From assembly GCF_000485595.1 (NCBI RefSeq), contig NW_014577351.1, positions 115,102 through 179,101 on the forward strand: a DNA stretch of 64,000 nt. Direction: 5' to 3'. Shown here piece by piece: positions 16,057 through 35,599 of this stretch. The translations under genes and the position numbers were made by a program. The notes below the pieces were generated by a model that did not search any database, was not told the DNA's origin, and saw only the letters and a program-made list of their open reading frames with translations. This stretch comes from Priapulus caudatus. Taxonomy: Eukaryota; Priapulida; Priapulimorpha; Priapulimorphida; Priapulidae. Position 1 is the first letter of the stretch. Every line of letters starts with the position of its first letter.

Positions 16057-16066
16057 GTGTGTGTTG
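15820..16066. repeat. (TGTGC)n pentamer array followed by (GT)n
   Basis: A TGTGC pentamer array (15820-15860) passes through a GC-rich step into an interrupted GT array (about 15890-16066). The same compound repeat is in copy 2 at 22815-23044, where the GT part is uninterrupted, so the two copies differ in repeat structure. Confidence 0.9.
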
Positions 16067-16461
16067 GTAGAGATATTATCGCGTTGCGTGCGTGCGTACG
16101 TGACCGTTTCCAGTATGTATGTAGTTATGAGTCGCGTGTGTGCTGCGTACGTGCCTGTGTGCGCGAGCGCGTATGTATATGCGCGTACGCAATTGAATAT
16201 TATAATCATTGGAAGGGAAGCGGTGCGTACATTACTTTAAGGTAGCGCAATCACTATTCAGACGATTAAGTCCATTATTATTAATTACTCCTGAAATAGT
16301 GAATTAAGAGCGTGCATAATGACGTTCGCAAGATGAAAAGTGAGTGCGTAGAGTGTTTAAACATTGATCTGCCCATAATAACGACTAACGGCGCTCAGAC
16401 GAGGGCAGGGCGCGCATGACGACGTCGGTAGGCAGACATAAAAGATGACGATTAGGCCGCA

Positions 16462-16486
16462 NNNNNNNNNNNNNNNNNNNNNNNNN
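16462..16486. other. Assembly gap (25 N)
   Basis: Twenty-five undetermined bases exactly at the end of copy 1 of the large duplication. Its length differs from the two 10-N gaps in the window, suggesting a different joining step. Confidence 0.99.
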
Positions 16487-16565
16487 CAATTCGTCGCTGA
16501 AAGTTCGCTTTTATCACATATTATTTACGCCAATTCTTAATCAAGTATATATATATATATATACT

Positions 16566-16611
<46 letters not shown>

Positions 16612-16891
16612 ATGGAATATATGTGTGTGGGTGTGTCCAGTACACCCGCGATATGTGTGCTCAAATGTGTTTTCGCTTGCGTTTTAACTTTCACGGTTAA
16701 GCCCCTGTGTCAGACTGACTGCACAGGTAGCTTGCCCATATTTACACTGAGTTTTAAAAGGTGAGAGGAGACTGTATGTCTTTTTTGAAGGCGCGGCATA
16801 TATCTTTGTGGGATAAGTTTCTCTCAAGAGTTGGATTTTTTCCATGTATATGTGTGGTTCAGAAATGCGCGTACGTACCCGCACGCGCTCA

Positions 16892-16923
<32 letters not shown>

Positions 16924-17492
16924 CGTGCGTGCGCGAGCGTGTGTGTGGGGGGGGGGCGTATGTGTCTGCGTGTGCGTGTATGCGCGCGTGCGTGCGTTGT
17001 TGTAATTGAATGTTTTCGCGTGTGTGCTACAGTGCGTGTGTAAGGTGCACCCTCGCTGCCTTACAAACTGGATTCCCTTTACAGTGAGTCGAGCTCGAAG
17101 TAACATAGGGTAACCATAAAGAGTGACTGTAGCAGAGTTGATCGCAGAGTAGTGGTAGCATAAAGGAGCTCCGGAGCAAACTAGTAGTGGGCTACAATTT
17201 GCCGCGTATTGTCTCTGGTCTCAAAAACATTTGCGAATAACGATGTAACAATAACGACAGTATCTATTGCAAAAGAAACCGCATGCACGCATGCGCGACA
17301 TTACTGGGAAACCTGTATACATTATTGCAATGCTGTTTTGAATCAAGTAGGCAATAATGATACAACAATTACGCAATTGCGGGACTAGGCATCTGAGAAC
17401 ATGTCTACACGACTGTATGTCTAGAAGAGACAGACATCTTGAAGAACGAGAAAACTGGCATTAAAACGAGTTGTGTCGGTGTTTGTGTGATT

Positions 17493-17572
<80 letters not shown>

Positions 17573-17878
17573 ATTCTTGTGTGCGTTTCGCCTCCACCAT
17601 GATGTGCCGCAAAAGAAGTGTAAACCATTGGACGAGGATATATTAGATCACTTAAAACGTTACGATAGTAAAACAACCAGAATTTCAAAATCTGTGCGTG
17701 TACTACGAAATACCCTGCCGAACACCATAATGTTGTTCGTGACTCGCTTTACCAAATGGCGTGTCATGATTGTCCGAATGTCGTAATTTCCAGTCTATCT
17801 CTCTGGATTGTATTTATGAATGGGAAAAACGACTAGGGGCAAGGGTTATTAAACGTAATGTTCGCGTTCGTGTTTATT
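16487..17878. other. Unique spacer between the duplicated copies, with microsatellites
   Basis: Holds an interrupted (TA)n array at 16545-16615, a GT/GC array at about 16890-16990 and a pure (GT)n array at 17500-17570. No gene is recognised. The long frame 17439-17786 is driven by the GT array. Confidence 0.7.
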
Positions 17879-20800
17879 GAGTTCCGCTGCATGCGGGCAC
17901 TATATACACGATTAGCACAGATTATTAAGGCTATGATGTCATAATTGGTGTGTGTTACAGCTAGCTGATTTAGTCGGCAATGGCAGGATTAATGTGCATG
18001 CATAAGTAATTATTTTAATTAGATAATGACGTTGATGTTACACGTTTTTATAAATGAAACGTGAGACCACCTCGATTTGCTGTTATATTCAAAATACGAT
18101 TTGAAAATAAAAACAAATTACATCTTACAGGCGAAAACGTTACATCCTATTTGCGTGATGCAGTTTATCCACAAGCGCTTCTCTCTTTATTCATCTCCCA
18201 CTTCTAACACACTATTTTCAATTACCATATTCATTCCTTCCTCATCGTTTAATTTACAAACTATGACAGTATTTATTAATTCGCTACCGTGCGGATATCT
18301 AACGTTGGGTCTCCGACACGGCTTGTAGCAGAAATAGCTATTGATGTTACCACAAATTCAAATCTAATCCAAATTGACCCACCAGGATTTCATGACCAGG
18401 TACACATGGTGTTATAGCCAAGGTCTGCCCTTTCCTCAACCGCCAATGCCCATTATTACCCGGATTCTAAAATGCAAGCATAATTCCACAGGTGCTGATA
18501 GCTACTTCATACTTGCGGTTGTGCCATAGATTTAGAAGTATAGAGTACGTAAGCAGTTCTTAGTAGGAATCGGGCATGCTCGAAAATTGTGAAAAGAACG
18601 CGCGATTGTGCATACGACGTTGCAAAACCTGTTTTAATGTGCCATTTTTCTAAAGAGGAAGATTTTGTGATTAATCCGTCTGAGTCTACCCGCGCGCAAT
18701 TGCGCGACAGAAACTGTATTCCTTTGTTAGTTTGAATAAAATATGTGATGTATTTCGTCTTATTGTAACGCGGGCGCCCATGAGTCGAGTAAAGAATGTA
18801 CGCGATACGAGCGCACATTTTAAAGATATGTTCGCGATATAATTTGCGCTTGTATATGAACTATATAGCTATACTCCGCCGATGTAGATGTGTTTGTAGT
18901 TGGAAAGCACCGCGCGTTACTGTGTAAAGAAACGCGCCTCGTAGCTTTGCATCGCACACACCGCCGCAAATACAAATGCGATCCTTCAAATTTAGCTGAT
19001 GGTTTCCGTAATGAATATTACGAGCATGTAACACCACCACGTGCCGTGTGAACCACATGCATGTGCAATGTTAACGTGACCCGCGAGAGGCGAAATCTGT
19101 CTGCATTCCATCGTGATGAATCATGTGTTTCTGGGAAATTTACAAGCTCAACAATTATTTTCTGGTGCAAAGCGGCGCCATAGTAATGTTAGTTAGCTAA
19201 CATAACGGTTAGAGACCCGTTTATAGTTTCGTGATCATGCGATGACCGGCGGCTGTATGGGAGCGCAGACGCGCTGATGCAGCAGTCACAGGGTCATGAA
19301 GCGTCATCTTTTGAGGTACGGTCGCAGGGTCATAATGGGGTTAAGTAAAATGTCGTCGAAGAGAATATCAGGTAAAGCAGGGTCGCGTTGATAAAAGGGT
19401 CGCTGGTGACGTCGGTCACTTTGGTTTTCGTCGAATCCGGCCAAGATTTCTTCGACTGCTCGTCTGCGGATAGAAAGAGCATGTGATAGAATTAAGTTAC
19501 ATAACTCGCAGGACACTCATTGTACCAGTATGAAACGGTTGTAAATACACAGCGTACTAACTTAATCTGTATATAGGTATCAAAAGATATTACATTAAAT
19601 ATTAACGCGCATTATTTTTTAATTATTTAATATGATTATTCAGTTCATTTGGCGCCACATTCGTTCGTTCGTTGCGCATGCTTGAGCATCGGTAGGTTTG
19701 TGTTACGCAACCAATCTACGGGGTTTCTCTACGCATTTCTGTAAGATAATCTTCAGAGGTTTCGCTTTTCCCCATCGGCAATGTTGTCATTTTTCGTTCG
19801 TCGCTCGCCGCGCTCAATTTGGTTGAGTACATTTCGAAATGAGCACGGAGCGACAGTATGTCAATGCGGCGGGCGCGCGCGCAAAATTACTGCATCTACG
19901 AGTCGCGGCTGTCCATTCAAAAAACGACTAAAACGTATCACCGATCACTTCGCACAAAGACAGGGCGTATTGATTCACGTGAGGATGGCGACGCCCGGGT
20001 GCCAGCATCGAGCGAGGCGCACGCGGGCGTCGCGCGTGGCTCTGAAGCGAGACAATCACTGACCCTCGCGTTGCGATACCCTCAGTCACAGGAAAACGGT
20101 CGTGTCCCATTAGAAATTGGAATCTTTTATTGACCACATACAGGAGGCCGAGCGTCACTGAATAATATTTATTCCGAACGCGCTGACTTCCGGGGGCCGC
20201 GCAATCGGAGATAAAATCTATACACAAATTTCGCCGAAATTCAAAGACACCGATGCGAGGACGGGTAATGCGTTATAATGAAACATTGATCTCGCGATCT
20301 CCGTCGCCAGAACCTAATACAGTATACACACACGTCTGAAATAGAGAGCAGCTGCCCATTACGCACGCGTGAGAATTACATTCCAAGACACGAGAACCTA
20401 TTTTAAGCTGAAATAGATGTGAAATAAATACCTCTTTCATCTATGCACCCGCTGCAGCGCGGGGCGTTGATCTATGCCTATGCGCCAGGCGCCTGACCTG
20501 CCCGCCATTGCTTACGTATGATGATTCACTCGAGTTTGCCGCCAGCGCGTCAAAATGTGTTTACATCAATATGCTGAAGCGTACTGTTCAATCTCGAAAT
20601 TTGAAATTGATATTCATAATTGATACCGCATCGGTGCGTGCGATGGCAACGTTGACGTTCAGCACCGTCCTACCTTCGGTGTTTGACGACACGCGAAAAA
20701 AGCACGAGGGTTACTATTGGCCAATTTAATGTGACAAGTGTGATCATGCTTTAATCTCACGCTCAAAATTTCACAGCGTGTGGCAAAATCCACCAGAGTG

Positions 20801-22412
20801 CGCTTGAGCGCTCTTACGCGAAGATGATCGACCGTGGGCGCCGAAACATAGTCATGGTTATATATCTGCTAGTGTACAGAGCCTCGTGTAGCGTAAGCAC
20901 CCTCTCTCATCAGAGCCAGCGGTCTCTAGCGGGATGACGAAGCAGCAATGACCTCATATTTGCTATAATTTAATTTCGCTGGGCGCCATAAGAGATAGTC
21001 ACACATCATAAAATAGTGCCGCAACTGTTGCTCGTGATCTGTCAATTATGGCGCCGCCATAACGATACCCCTGGTGTCGTGTTTGAAGCCGCCGAAAACG
21101 CAATGAGACCGGCGCACTTTTACACATGACGTTTGTTGCTTTGAGTTATCGTTATCTCGTCTAACCATTTCGATTCGTCAACATGCAGACGAATAAGGGC
21201 AGTCGTGTGTTTTCGTTCTGACGATGGACGTGCGTGTTACATACCCGATGAAGGAAGAACTACGGAACATTACTTCTAACACTGATAAATAATAATAATA
21301 CTCGATTTTACTTCTAATAATGATAAAGTTAAGACTTCAGCCAGAAGAGGGTGGACAGCAGAGTTTTAGTTGGTTGCACTTAACAGTGGCGACAAACATA
21401 AATTATGTCTACAACATAAAATTCACTTCCCAGCTAGTTGCAATTTACTTTAATACTATTGTACTTATTACTAAGACGTTCGTTCGCTGGAAATCAGAAC
21501 AATTTATTACTAACAAATCATTTTTACTAGCCTGGTTATTAATATCCGGGCACTTTGATCCTCTAAATTTTTGTCACAGTCATAGTCGAAATTGAACGGC
21601 AAAATTGCTGAGTATCCACAGCGATCTTTGGTGAGACGTTGACGTGCTGAATGACCAATAAATGCGGAGTAAGATCCAATAAGGTGCGTAATGGTAGCTC
21701 CTCATCGTCCAAGTCCGATAGAAACCACCAACGCTACTGAACACCATTATTGTCATAATTGAATTGTAGACGCTATCTTCTACGGCTGAGTGCTCAATTT
21801 GCATGGCTGCGTGCCAAATGGCAGAATATCGATGCCGATTAGTATAATCTCATTCATTACTTAGTCAAGAACGAATTTGTACTGCGGCACAACGGACTCG
21901 CACGTGGCGCAACCAAGTATACACGATCTGAACGGTCCTGTTAAAAAATATGGCTATACTGGGACGCATGCGCGTGGCGTGGCTCGTGGGTGCTCGTGCA
22001 TGTAAGCCGCCGTTGCTACGTGTTCTGAACCGGCGTCATTATCAGCCACCAGCATTATAGTTAGACGGATGGCTTTCGTTCGTTACTGTGTTTGTTGTTG
22101 GTAGATCTCAGCGCTGTAGTAATAGTCCCCACGCCATCGCTAACGCCATTGTCTGCATACCATCAACATGCAGTGATGGGAATGCCCATCGCGCTCCACC
22201 GCGCCCGTATTCGCTCTCAGTAAAATGTGTCATTGTGGGATTTTAATAAATTGATTTTCAGGAGCAATTTTTTTTAGCAAGTAGCGCATATTTTCGCGCG
22301 CTTAGCAGACACGCGCGCACGCAATCGTCGCGTAGGGGAGGGGGCGCGTGCCAACGGTGGCGTCGCGTGAAATATGTACATCTATTATAGATCCCGCTCT
22401 GTTCTATCGCAG

Positions 22413-22685
22413 GTCCGAGTCGACGGGACATGGATGGACATGCCGCAATACTTCCCGATGCATCACTCGCGCGGCAACCGAGATTATTTTCTCTTTCGTT
22501 TTCCGCGATTCGAAAACGACGTTTTCTACGATCCAATCATCTACATCAGTGAGACACCCGAGGATCACAGAGCGGCCGCATCGACGAAAGGCTCCGCGTT
22601 CAGCGCCATCTTTGGGAAGGGCTCGATAATTTCAACATTATTTTCATCGTTAATGAGTGCCGTAGTCGTATTGTGTTTTCACTGA
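22413..22685 (+). CDS. Probable 3' terminal coding exon, secreted or membrane-anchored protein of unknown family
   Basis: A candidate last exon of 90 codons plus TGA. It follows an acceptor-like GTTCTATCGCAG and opens VRVDGTWMDMPQYF. The middle contains FRFPRF and FYDPIIYIS, then an acidic/alanine linker (SETPEDHRAAAS). The last ~25 residues (GSIISTLFSSLMSAVVVLCF) are small and hydrophobic, like a GPI-attachment signal or a C-terminal membrane segment. I could not trace the upstream exons, which should lie on the plus strand in the duplicated segment. The 'FPxF...YDP' block loosely recalls the region before the tail of some skeletal matrix proteins, but that is memory only. Codon continuity and protein-like composition support coding. 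Frame breaks in the other copy weaken it. Confidence 0.45.
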   Translation, partial: VRVDGTWMDMPQYFPMHHSRGNRDYFLFRFPRFENDVFYDPIIYISETPEDHRAAASTKGSAFSAIFGKGSIISTLFSSLMSAVVVLCFH

Positions 22686-22814
22686 CACGAAGTTTATGGA
22701 GTATTACCTTGTACCAATTTCCTCTTATGTGTGTTTGTGTGCGCGCGAGCAACGTACGTGCGTGCATGATTGCTGAGTGGAGGCGTGCGGACGAGCGTGC
22801 TTAAGTGCGCACGC

Positions 22815-23046
<232 letters not shown>

Positions 23047-23431
23047 GGTAGAGTATTATCGCGTGCGTGCGTGCGTACGTGACCGTGTTCCAGTATGTAT
23101 GTATGTATGAGCGCGTGTGTGCTGCGTACGTGCCTGTGTGCGCGAGCGCGTATGTATATGCGCGTACGCATTGAATATTATAATCATTGGGAAGGGAAGC
23201 GTGCGTACATTACTTTAAGGTACGCAATCACCTATTCAACGATTAAGTCCATTATTATTAATTACTCCTGAAATAGTGAATTAAGAGCGTGCTAATGACG
23301 TTCGCAAAGATGAAAAGTGAGTGGTAGATGTTTAAAACATTGATCTGCCCATAATAACGACTAACGGCGCTCAGACGAGGGCAGGGCGCGCATGACGACG
23401 TCGGTAGCAGACAGATGACGATTAGGCCGCA

Positions 23432-26073
23432 GCGACAATCCACCACGAGAAATCAATACGGCGAGGCGTTGGTGGTGCCGTCTATAACGCAGCGATATCA
23501 TTATTATTACGTTGATTCTCGGTGAAGATTACGTATTCAGCGTGTAGAGTTGGCGTAGCTTTCTTTACCTGCAGTTTTCTACGAACGTTACATTGTAACC
23601 GAGAATAGAAGAGGCAATGTATCGCGATGCCGGTTGGTATGATTAAGATTTGCTGCAGCACGACACCTATCGGGTAGATTTTTGACCATTATATTACACA
23701 TATACGAATGAGTTCATATTCTTTTCAACATCAATCAGCACGTACGCACGTACTTACGTACATGCACACGTACGGCGTGTGCACGTGTGTGCGCGCGCGC
23801 GTGCGTGCGTGTGCACGTGTGTGTGCGCGCGCGTGCGTGCGTGTGCGCGTGTGTGTATGAATAATGTCTGTATTGTATTTAAACGCTTGTTTGCCAAAAC
23901 ATAACAATAATAAGAAGGATATGGAAGTAATGGTTACGATCCTTCCTTGCACGAAGAGGACTGTGATGTTAGTGTTTATACATGCGTCGATGTGCAATAT
24001 AGGCAATAGGAGAATCGAATTGACTGTTTTATTTCAGTCCTAGCAATAGATTTTTGAAGCATTATATTTTGGAAGACGACCCCTTATTAATTGATGTTTG
24101 TAATCCCAAATGTAATACCAAATCGACTGATGTACCGCCTAATACGGCGCGATCGACGTCACGATATCCAATGATGCTGGCCACAGAGAAAGGCATTCAC
24201 GGTTTCGTGGTATAATTCGTCGGCTTTCGTCGGTATATCTGCTTGTTCAAACAGTGACCGATGAATCGCGACTGTGGCGCTAGGCCCGCAGTTCGGTCTT
24301 CGTTTACAATATGTGTGCATATAGCGATAACCAGAACTACTTGACCTTGGCTTCGTGCTTATATATATGGCTCAGTAATTTGCTATCAATATGGAAACGG
24401 TTGGCAGGTAATGGGTTTTCCGGTGTTAGCCCCTCTCCCAAACGCACACAGACATATATATATATATACACTATAATAGTAGTTAGTGCATCACTGCAGT
24501 GATTTGCATAAAGGGTTAAACGATTTAGTTACGTTGCAATATCTAGAACTAACTTCATTATAGTGTGTGTTTATTTTTATGAATAATTATATCACACGAT
24601 CTCTAGTATATGTTCTGCTGGCTGTCGTTACGTAGACGATAAAAGTGAAACAAGAGTAGTGTACTGTCATAATTAATATTCCTTTAATTTGCATTATTGA
24701 CGTTACTGACTGTAGTACACAGGCTCGTGTGTTTTGCATAATATTTGAGTGCGATCCAATAACTGCGTGCGATGTATTGCAGTGTGACGTATACGTGACG
24801 TAACACACTATTATGTTATATATATGTTTAATATGCATTATTGTACAATTGCACAAAACAATATTAATAACCGGTTTTTGCTATACAATCCGTATTGTAA
24901 CCCTCTAGGAACCTCGCGCCCGCTATAAACAGTGGCTAATGAAAATAAGCTGATATTATTTACTGATTGATTGAAGACAACGCTTTTGTTGGCTGAACAT
25001 CGGCTGCCATTAAATGATAAACGTCATTATTCTTTAAAAATCTGCGTTTGGTTTTCCTATATGGCAACTATAGCTAATGGACGCTATTTGCACCACTGTT
25101 TCAAGGTGCCCCGCATCGTAATATAAACTCGTGTTATTTCAACGTCCAAAGCGGCTTTTAGAAATGTGTTTTTAATGCTCATTTAAAAAACCATCCACGG
25201 AAAACAAAACAAAACGAGAATCGATCTCCCCTGTTTTGATCGTTCCTTACGTTTTTTAAAAATCATTTAATCATTTTATAAGTAGAAATAGATTGAAACC
25301 CCAGAAAGCATTGTGTTATGGCTAATTGAATTAAACAAAATTTTTCGACAATGTGCCTTTTAGAATATTGTCTTTTATTGTAACTTTTTACAAAATACTG
25401 CTATAAAATAATATGATGTCTATCTACACATTTATCTTCTATTATTATATTCTATGATGGCAGCGGGATAACCGAGTGATGTTCCCCACGAATTATCTGG
25501 TAACTGGGATTTATATGTATATCGCGTGAACCCTGTGCGTTTCCATCACTAAAAACAATTCCTAACCTTATATAGTCTCACATAATGGCGTATTCTGTTT
25601 CTCTGTATACGGGGATAATGCGTATATAAAGATTTCCGTTGACACATTCTTTCCTAAATTAGGTTTCCTTCCGACGCTAGGAAACTCGTTTTTTGTGTTT
25701 GCAACCCACTATCGCAATCCAAATCCGAACAATAAATTGTGTTGTTAGACGGGAATTAAGTGGGCCATTTTTTGCGCGTGCAAGCTCCGCGCTCTCTCAA
25801 TTACCTTGGATTGCTGCTGGTCGCTTGACCGCTCTGTTCAACTGTAGTAGATCGTGCCCAGGGGCGAGAGCGTCTTTGAAGGCTAACTACTTCAAAAAAC
25901 TGTTGCATACTGTCGAAGAACCAGTACTGCTGCGTGTATCTTTTTTGCATAGTGTGTACATACGTAATTTGAGGTTGTTACTGACGGTACCTCGGCTTTT
26001 TTCAGTTCGTTCTGCAGCCAAGTGAGTGCGAAATTTTACCTGCTTGTCTGTACTCTATCGCGCTCATTCGTTT

Positions 26074-26106
<33 letters not shown>

Positions 26107-26823
26107 TTCTCTCTCTCTCTCTCTCTTTCTCTCTCTGTCTCTCTCTCTCTCTCTTAGTGTCTCTTCCCTTCTCTCGCCCATCGCGTTCTTTCTATCTCTC
26201 TTTCTATTTTTCTCTCATTCACTCTCTCTGTGTGTACCTTGTTCTCTTACGTTATTTTACGTACTGCCCCTTTTTATCTTTTATTCGCTCTCTCTTTCGC
26301 TCCGCACTCTCTCACTCGCTATCGTTCTTGCGCGCGCTCTCGCATTCTCTCTCCTTCGCTTCAGCTCTTTCTTTCTATATATTTATTTGTCTTTGTCTTT
26401 TCACTCTATCTATTATTTTTATTTTCTACTTGTCCTACCTATCGTATGCGCTTGAGTTCTCTTTATAAAATTACCTTTGCACTAGCTCTCATGCACTAAG
26501 AATCTCATGTTTAAATTTCCTTTTGACTCTTTTAACGTCTTCTCTGCGCAGTCTCTCCTTTCTCTCTTCCTCTCGCTGTCTCTCCTTCTACCCCTCTTTC
26601 TTTAGCTATTCATACGCGTTTATGCATCATTGCCTTACTAACTGTCTACTTAATTCCCCTCATTATCCCACTGTCAGTCTTTTTACGCATCTTTAATTAA
26701 TTGCCCAAGTGGTTAACAAGTATTTGTTTTTTACTGTAATAATTTGTTTGCTTTTTAAATATAGTTTTGTATGGTACAGATTTAAATTAGGATACATTTG
26801 CTAATTGGATACATTTACCTGTA
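23432..26823. other. Intergenic, microsatellites and pyrimidine tract, no recognised gene
   Basis: Contains a GT/GC/CA array (23766-23858) and a long CT-rich tract from about 26071 to 26600 with pure (CT)n at its start. The plus frame 25693-26025 ends at a donor-like AAGTGAGT just before the pyrimidine tract, but it shows no known domain. The 26022-26468 frame is a Ser/Leu/Phe artefact of CT repeats. Confidence 0.55.
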
Positions 26824-26829
26824 TTTATT
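26824..26829 (-). terminator. Candidate poly(A) signal of gene A
   Basis: AATAAA on the minus strand, about 440 bases after the TAA of gene A and the first canonical signal I found downstream of it. Confidence 0.45.
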
Positions 26830-27266
26830 TTCTTTTATATTAACACATGTACAGTCAATAGAACTGTTAAGCTATGTGGTTAAACACTGCGCTTAGTAGC
26901 AGAATTCGGCGTAGACTGTGTTCTGAGCGTTTTGACAGATTAAAATGTTTACGCGTGATGTCGAATAAAGCTGTCTAAACAGGCGACATCATTGAGGCGT
27001 AAAATATAACATCCGTTGGGCTTGTTGTACGAACACTATATAAGCTTTAGCTAGAAAGACATACAGATAATCAATTCATTTTAAATGTTCATATTCATTT
27101 TTCAAGTTGCAAAAATTGAGGATGGCAGGAAGCCATTGGTGTCGAGCGATGGGATATTCAGTTTGTCACGAGGATAGATATCTACGCGCGTATCGCGCTG
27201 ATACTCTGTCGATAACCATCGCACATTTCAGCAGGCAACCCGCAACATCAGTGCTCGTGGGGAGTG

Positions 27267-33028
<5,762 letters not shown>

Positions 33029-34107
33029 GACGAATCTATAGAAGAAAAAGCGAGTAGAATTTATTCTATTTCGCGTCGGCTGAACATTTTTGATGACCTA
33101 CTTTATATTGCTCGGGAAAGAAATTATTGCGACCAAACTGCATGCATTTTCTCAAAAAGTGGATACTAATAATTCGCGTCTATCTAGGAGACGTCGGCGA
33201 CAAAGGAACGCATTTTACTGAGCGGGATTGGACAAAGGCTCTCGCAAATGGCAGATACTCGAGCTGTTTCGCGTCGCAAGCTCTATACAATAGGTGCGGT
33301 ATGTTTTTCATGTTTCGGAAAAAAATATAATGATCCAAGTGGTACCCGTGGTGTTCCACAAAAAAATCCGACAGTAAATAAAGCTGGTTTCGCAAATGTG
33401 TTTTTTTGGTTTATCTGTCAGCTCGTAAAAGGGGTTTGTACTTCAGCTCCTGGACATCCAAATGGCTTTTAATCCGCTGGGCATGTATAACATTGAAATC
33501 GGATTTACACAGCCTGACTGTTGTCTAACGGAAACCAGCAATACACGTGTTTTTCGTGTCGCGTTGATTTTTGAATAACGTTGGCAATACCATGTTTACC
33601 CTGTCGAAAATAATCATCGTCGTAATATGCCACATATATGGGATAAAATAAACACTCCGCCTGCACTTATATATCTACTAAACAAGTTATATATGGTCAT
33701 TACTCCAGCAGATCCGATAGTTCTGCTGTTCAGTTTGACGAAAGAACCAATAGTTGAAAAAATAGCAAGAGGAAATCTGTAGGCATGCTCATTCAACTGG
33801 AAATAAACCTTATAGTAAACGTTACCAAAGTCAGCTTTAATGCGCGAAACTTGATATAAAACACATTAACATTCAACACTCAAGTGCGTATAATATCATG
33901 TTAAAGAGGGTTTCAGTCTCTTAAAGTTGGTTTATATCCCAATAAACTATAGAGCAAACGCGCATAACTTACATTTATGATGATCCTGCCGAGCGGTGTG
34001 TCGCTAAACCTATCGCAGTGAAGCTTACTGACAGCTCTAAGATTCCTCTGCTATCCTGATTTCTACGAAGTATCCTGCGACCACGCGCACGACAAGAAAC
34101 AATAAAG
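33029..34107 (-). other. 5' UTR of gene A: noncoding exon and first intron
   Basis: A noncoding first exon is predicted from about 34107 (roughly 30 bases after the TATA box) to 33973, followed by a GTAAGT donor. The intron ends in a strong acceptor (CTCGCTTTTTCTTCTATAG) at 33036-33037, seven bases before the start codon. The transcript start is an estimate. A small plus-strand frame inside this intron (33248-33472) is unsupported. Confidence 0.6.
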
Positions 34108-34132
34108 GCGGCACGTAGAGACGCCTTTCACT

Positions 34133-34140
34133 CTTATATA
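34133..34140 (-). promoter_or_regulatory. TATA box of gene A
   Basis: TATATAAG on the minus strand, about 160 bases upstream of the noncoding-exon donor and in the expected orientation. A TATA-driven start fits a tissue-specific secretory gene. Confidence 0.6.
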
Positions 34141-34149
34141 CGACACTCT

Positions 34150-35599
34150 TATCCGCTGACCCACATTTTCACTTTTTCCTGGGCCATACTGTAATTATTG
34201 TTCGGGCAAGTCGTGAGAACGAAGACCCGTAAGCTCCTACGAAGAAGGCCGGAGAATGCCGATGCGTCATTAGCTGAAATCCCGATATGAAACGAGTCTT
34301 TGTTGCAGACGATAGTGAATCTTCGACGCCTAACCTTCAGTGAGTGTTTCAGGCATCGCCGTATGTCCACGGTCGCCGTCGGAGCGAGACAGTACGTAGT
34401 GAAAGATGTCTTTGATATTGCCACGTAGTGTACGTATGCAGGTAGGTGCTTGTCTGCGCACATTACAATACACGTGCTATGGTGATATTTTTTATCGTTT
34501 TATTAAAATACAGCGTGCTATAATTCTTCGGCAGACTGTGATGTTCCGTTAAGAAAAATACAAATTTCGTAAAAAAAAAAGATGCATAAAATTTTGATTA
34601 TTAAAAGACATGTAGCATTACTTGAATTAAAATAATTTTTACCTTTCTTGCAATGCAAGCACATTTATTGCATGAAGAGGTACGCGCATGTACATGAATA
34701 AGGGTGACAATACACCACACACAGCGATTATATATGCGCGATATTTTGAGTAACAATAAAGGGCAGCGATAGAATTGTTTGGTCACATTAATAAAACATG
34801 TAATAATCCGCATCTCCGGAATGTTTTGCTACACATGCCGTGTAGAACTTTACCGTGGCGGACAACCGCCCATGCATTTAGTTCAGTAGACATATGGCAC
34901 AGACACGACACAGGTAACCTCAACAAGGATGTTGGCTACAATTGTTGCATACACGAATCGCGTGCAACGAGAGAAATGCATTATTTTCTTTAATTCAGCT
35001 AACATTTACGATATTTCTTTAGACAGCAACCAGAGTGTTAAGATGCTACTGACACAAACGTGGCACTTCGTAAAGTAGTTTCTCAATAATGTCTCAGAAA
35101 GTAGTGTGAACATAGTGACGTAAAACAATTTATCGGCGGTAGGGGATAATTGCATTCAATTTCTTTCGCTGCAGCAACAGGTCTCTACCGTTAAGCGTAT
35201 ATATGTTTATCTAGAAGATACCGGTAACGCACAGATGCTTGATGCACAACTGTTTATCCATGGCAGCATCAAACCTTGATTGGGGATAAAGGATAAGCAG
35301 GAAAGCGGTTTTCACGCTGGTTTTCCGAATCTATAAGCGAGGTTTAAATGTCACGTGTAATTATATGGGATTACTGTATTACTAGAGATAAGTGAATCGT
35401 AAAACGGGTTTTCTGCTAACGCATTATATTCCCTATTGAACCTTTCATAGTATTTGTGAGATGATGCCGCTTAGTCACTTTCGTCGTTAGGGACATAATC
35501 TGTGAACAGTTTTGTTACTGTGTTGTTGCCACTTTTTCGTGTCTGACTATTTTGACTAGTATACAAAGGGTTGAAACACGATGACGACAGGGAATTAGT
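34150..35599. other. Region upstream of gene A, no gene recognised
   Basis: A minus frame of 104 residues (34149-34463) ends just upstream of the TATA box, but it has no domain and would lie in the promoter. Otherwise AT-rich sequence. Confidence 0.5.

Larger units (their letters stand above)
10828..16461. repeat. 5.6-kb direct duplication, copy 1
   Basis: This segment recurs at 17879-23431. Landmarks in the same order include GGCACTATATACACG near the start, a GTGCT pentamer array plus (GT)n, and GATTAGGCCGCA at the end. The copies differ mainly by single-base insertions and deletions, with few substitutions, and copy 1 ends at the last base before a 25-N gap. That pattern fits unpolished long-read sequence of the other haplotype placed in tandem. 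A real recent duplication is possible but less likely. Confidence 0.85.

Noticed and set aside
26022-26468. Plus frame of 148 Ser/Leu/Phe-rich residues
   Set aside because: Product of the CT-rich tract.
33248-33472. Plus frame inside the gene A 5' UTR intron
   Set aside because: Short, no domain, and no promoter or poly(A) evidence.
34149-34463. 104-residue minus frame just upstream of the gene A TATA box
   Set aside because: No domain or expression signal, and its position fits promoter sequence better.
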